NCBI GenBank assembly: GCA_031549965.1
Contig: JAVBPB010000125.1
Location: forward strand, 1-9,044
From: JAVBPB01 sp031549965
GTDB taxonomy: Bacteria > Bacillota > Clostridia > Lachnospirales > Lachnospiraceae
Reading direction: 5' to 3'
Length of the DNA: 9,044 bases
A model generated the notes under the pieces. The model was not told the origin of the DNA. It searched no databases and worked only from the letters and a program-made list of their open reading frames with translations. Below, piece by piece: positions 6,827 to 9,044 of this stretch. A program made the translations under genes and the position numbers. Numbering within the stretch: the first letter of the stretch is position 1; each line of letters opens with the position of its first letter.

Positions 6827-7396
6827 TTACTGGGCATTAAAATCCCCTGTAAAAAGTGCGTCAAAACCTCCTTTGTAAATTGTAGTTTCGTATAAATAGC
6901 TGTATTCTTCCTCATCTATCTCTCTGATATCATAATTTCCGTAGTCAAAGGATTCAAACACTTTTCCGTCAAAATAAAATTTCTTATTGTCAGCGTAGTA
7001 AATATTATTGTCATTGCCGTTTATTTCAAACCCTATGCTAACGCAAACAGAGTTAGATGTGGCAGGGAGGTGGAGATATCCCCATTCAGGCTTGTATGTA
7101 AGAAGGATAACCTTATCACTGTCTTTTTGTGTGCCTTGATAATAAATTATATTCCATTCAGACTCCTCCGTGGTAATATTAGTTTCTTGTGGCGGTTGAG
7201 TGGTTATTTCTGATGTTATTGTAGTTTCATCATCTTTTGTTTTAAAAAATTCTTCCACACTTTGGAATACTGAAACTATTTGGGTGGATTGAGTTATGGG
7301 CTCCTCCAATTGATTTTTTTTATCTAAAAAATGTCCAGAGTCGTTGCATGCTGTGACGACAAAACATACTACAATGATTATTAATAAAATTTTCAT
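6827..7396 (-). CDS. Unrecognised lipoprotein
   Basis: This encodes 189 residues from the ATG at 7396, which has AGAGG nine bases upstream. An in-frame ATG at 7405 directly abuts that ribosome binding site and is less likely. The N-terminus MKILLIIIVVCFVVTAC is a lipoprotein signal peptide with lipobox VTAC and lipidated Cys17, so the mature protein should be anchored to the outer face of the membrane. A Thr/Ser/Glu-rich linker (about residues 50-78, including ITSEITTQPPQE) leads to a C-terminal domain of about 110 residues rich in Tyr, Asp and Asn, probably beta-rich (NIYYADNKKFYFDGKVFESF). I do not recognise the domain. The gene lies just past the leader-distal end of the CRISPR array on the same strand as the predicted pre-crRNA, so read-through from the array is possible; no terminator is seen between them. 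Confidence 0.82.
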   Translation of the reverse strand: MKILLIIIVVCFVVTACNDSGHFLDKKNQLEEPITQSTQIVSVFQSVEEFFKTKDDETTITSEITTQPPQETNITTEESEWNIIYYQGTQKDSDKVILLTYKPEWGYLHLPATSNSVCVSIGFEINGNDNNIYYADNKKFYFDGKVFESFDYGNYDIREIDEEEYSYLYETTIYKGGFDALFTGDFNAQ

Positions 7397-7486
7397 ATGC
7401 ACCATCCTCTATAAAATATAAATATGCTGTTTTAAAGTGTTATCCGTGTTTTGTTTAATTTTTATAAAGTATATAGATTGAACCTT

Positions 7487-7516
7487 TTTAAAAATACACA
7501 CTGGTTATATTCAAAT
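7487..7516 (-). repeat. Degenerate leader-distal terminal CRISPR repeat
   Basis: This copy keeps 24 of 30 repeat bases. The right half, CTGGTTATATTCAAAT, is intact, and all six changes lie in the left half. In crRNA orientation the changes hit the 3' part, which forms the 5' handle of the next crRNA. This is the normal trailer end of an array and gives its polarity. Confidence 0.85.
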
Positions 7517-7551
7517 GGTCTACCGCCTGCCATGTTATCACCTCCAAACTT

Positions 7552-7581
7552 ATTTACATTCTGCTCTGGTTATATTCAAAT
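7552..7581 (-). repeat. Second leader-distal CRISPR repeat with two changes
   Basis: It differs from the consensus only at positions 11-12 (TG in place of CA). Together with the more decayed copy at 7487 it shows decay increasing toward the left end. Confidence 0.9.
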
Positions 7582-9044
7582 ATTTAGTAGCTAGAATTGT
7601 TAGCTACATGATGTTATTTACATTCCACTCTGGTTATATTCAAATCAAATATACCCTTGTCATCCGTTCCGACGTCAATATTTACATTCCACTCTGGTTA
7701 TATTCAAATGGAGATTTGAAATGACAGGAAAAACGCATGTTACTATATTTACATTCCACTCTGGTTATATTCAAATCTTTCAGGTGATAATGATTATATA
7801 AAAATAAACCCAATTTACATTCCACTCTGGTTATATTCAAATAATTTGCAAAATCTTCAATTGCTCTTAGTTCCTGTATTTACATTCCACTCTGGTTATA
7901 TTCAAATCGAAGAGAAGATTTTTCAGATAGTTTTTCTGCAACATAATTTACATTCCACTCTGGTTATATTCAAATAGAAAGCAAAAGTAATTTATTAACT
8001 AATGCATTTAAATTTACATTCCACTCTGGTTATATTCAAATGAGATTGCAGTCATACCATATAACGTAGAGTTCTATTTACATTCCACTCTGGTTACATT
8101 CAAATGTAAATATTTTTCTCCTTTTCTTTCACATGAGGAGCATTTACATTCCACTCTGGTTATATTCAAATTCTGTAAAGTGTTTGTAAAAAATTGGATT
8201 CTGTCATTTACATTCCACTCTGGTTATATTCAAATGGTAAAATATGGACAAGTGAAAATGTACTTTTCCAGATTTACATTCCACTCTGGTTATATTCAAA
8301 TGGCAACTTTGAAAAGAAGGCTCAGGCAGATTATAAATTTACATTCCACTCTGGTTATATTCAAATTTAAACGATTTCGATAAACCAAAACAAAACGAAA
8401 TCAATTTACATTCCACTCTGGTTATATTCAAATTACGAATTGCTATAAATATTTACAAGCTAATTCAATATTTACATTCCACTCTGGTTATATTCAAATC
8501 ATTGCGACCTGCAATAATTAAGTTTGTGGCTTTCGATTTACATTCCACTCTGGTTATATTCAAATTTTTCACAGCTTCAAACACGAAAGAATGCAGTTAC
8601 ATTTACATTCCACTCTGGTTATATTCAAATCCAATACAAGTTCAATTTGTTTTGTTAATTCGTTATTTACATTCCACTCTGGTTATATTCAAATTAAATA
8701 ATTAAAAGTAAAAAGTATTTACTTGACTAATTTACATTCCACTCTGGTTATATTCAAATTACAAAGACCATAGTAGAACGCCGGGGTTCAACACATTTAC
8801 ATTCCACTCTGGTTATATTCAAATAGGTGTACCACTAATAAATACTGCATTGTTAGCAAAATTTACATTCCACTCTGGTTATATTCAAATTAATTAATTG
8901 TTGCATGTTTATATTGACAGCATAATTTACATTCCACTCTGGTTATATTCAAATCAAAGCTAGATAACGATTCAAAAATCTACATAGCATTTACATTCCA
9001 CTCTGGTTATATTCAAATAATTCAAAATTATTCTCTGTATATTG

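Larger units (their letters stand above)
7487..9044 (-). CRISPR. CRISPR array, type I-B-like repeats: 24 repeats, 23 complete spacers, open at the right edge
   Basis: The 30-bp repeat reads ATTTACATTC-CACTCTGGTT-ATATTCAAAT on the plus strand. Repeats start at 7487 (degenerate), 7552, 7616, 7680, 7747, 7813, 7878, 7946, 8012, 8076, 8142, 8206, 8272, 8337, 8404, 8470, 8536, 8601, 8665, 8730, 8795, 8861, 8925 and 8989. Spacers are 34-38 bp and all differ. Twenty-one repeats are identical; 8076 has one change (T to C at position 22), 7552 has two and 7487 has six. On the minus strand the repeat ends GTGGAATGTAAAT, very like clostridial I-B repeats whose crRNA 5' handle is ATGTAAAT. With decay at the left end, this indicates transcription leftward and a leader beyond the right edge. 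Bases 9019-9044 are a partial next spacer or the start of the leader. No cas gene is in the window. Confidence 0.98.

Noticed and set aside
7515..8705. Several 67-69 codon ORFs in the CRISPR array
   Set aside because: They are translated repeats: HSTLVIFK, FTFHSGYIQ and YIPLWLYSN are the three plus-strand frames of the CRISPR repeat.

Overview
The window is AT-rich on both strands, uses strong AGGAGG-type ribosome binding sites, and carries a CRISPR repeat of the clostridial type I-B kind. It therefore looks like a low-GC Firmicute, most likely a member of the Clostridia; the genus cannot be told from this sequence. No integrase, transposase or phage structural gene is visible.

Left part (1-2473, minus strand): three genes that probably form one operon. 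In transcription order they are an unrecognised 237-residue protein (2473-1760), a trypsin/streptogrisin-like serine protease with an intact His-Asp-Ser triad but no signal peptide (1724-663), and an unrecognised protein whose C-terminus runs off the left edge (577 to <1). A 17-bp dyad at 2505-2521 lies just before the first gene and may be its operator.

Divergent intergenic region (2474-3040): besides the dyad it holds a long, perfect, AT-rich inverted repeat (2635-2656/2668-2689) with a T-tract on the minus strand. Just before that is what may be a relic of a small minus-strand gene (2811-2707), which has an excellent ribosome binding site but an ATA start and an in-frame stop.

Centre (3041-5503, plus): the most striking gene of the window. 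It encodes an 820-residue fusion of a UvrD/Rep-like SF1 helicase, a PD-(D/E)xK nuclease of the HsdR/RecB kind, and a complete LexA/S24-type self-cleaving domain with an Ala-Gly cleavage site and Ser-Lys dyad. This suggests a DNA-processing enzyme whose activity or stability is switched by RecA-type or other self-cleavage. Next, under its own promoter, is a UbiA/MenA-like membrane prenyltransferase (5662-6606), followed by a good intrinsic terminator.

Right part: a minus-strand lipoprotein gene (7396-6827) and then a CRISPR array from 7487 to the right edge, with 24 repeats of 30 bp and 23 complete spacers of 34-38 bp. Repeat decay at the left end and the repeat's resemblance to clostridial I-B repeats both indicate transcription on the minus strand, with the leader (and possibly cas genes) beyond the right edge. 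No cas gene is in the window. Two spacers read as a ribosome binding site plus the first codons of a gene, and many others are open in a plausible reading frame, consistent with capture from coding phage or plasmid DNA.

Taken together this looks like an accessory, defence-flavoured region: a CRISPR array, a helicase-nuclease with a self-cleavage switch, and a divergent operon with a probably cytoplasmic protease. That the protease operon and the helicase act together is an inference from position only.
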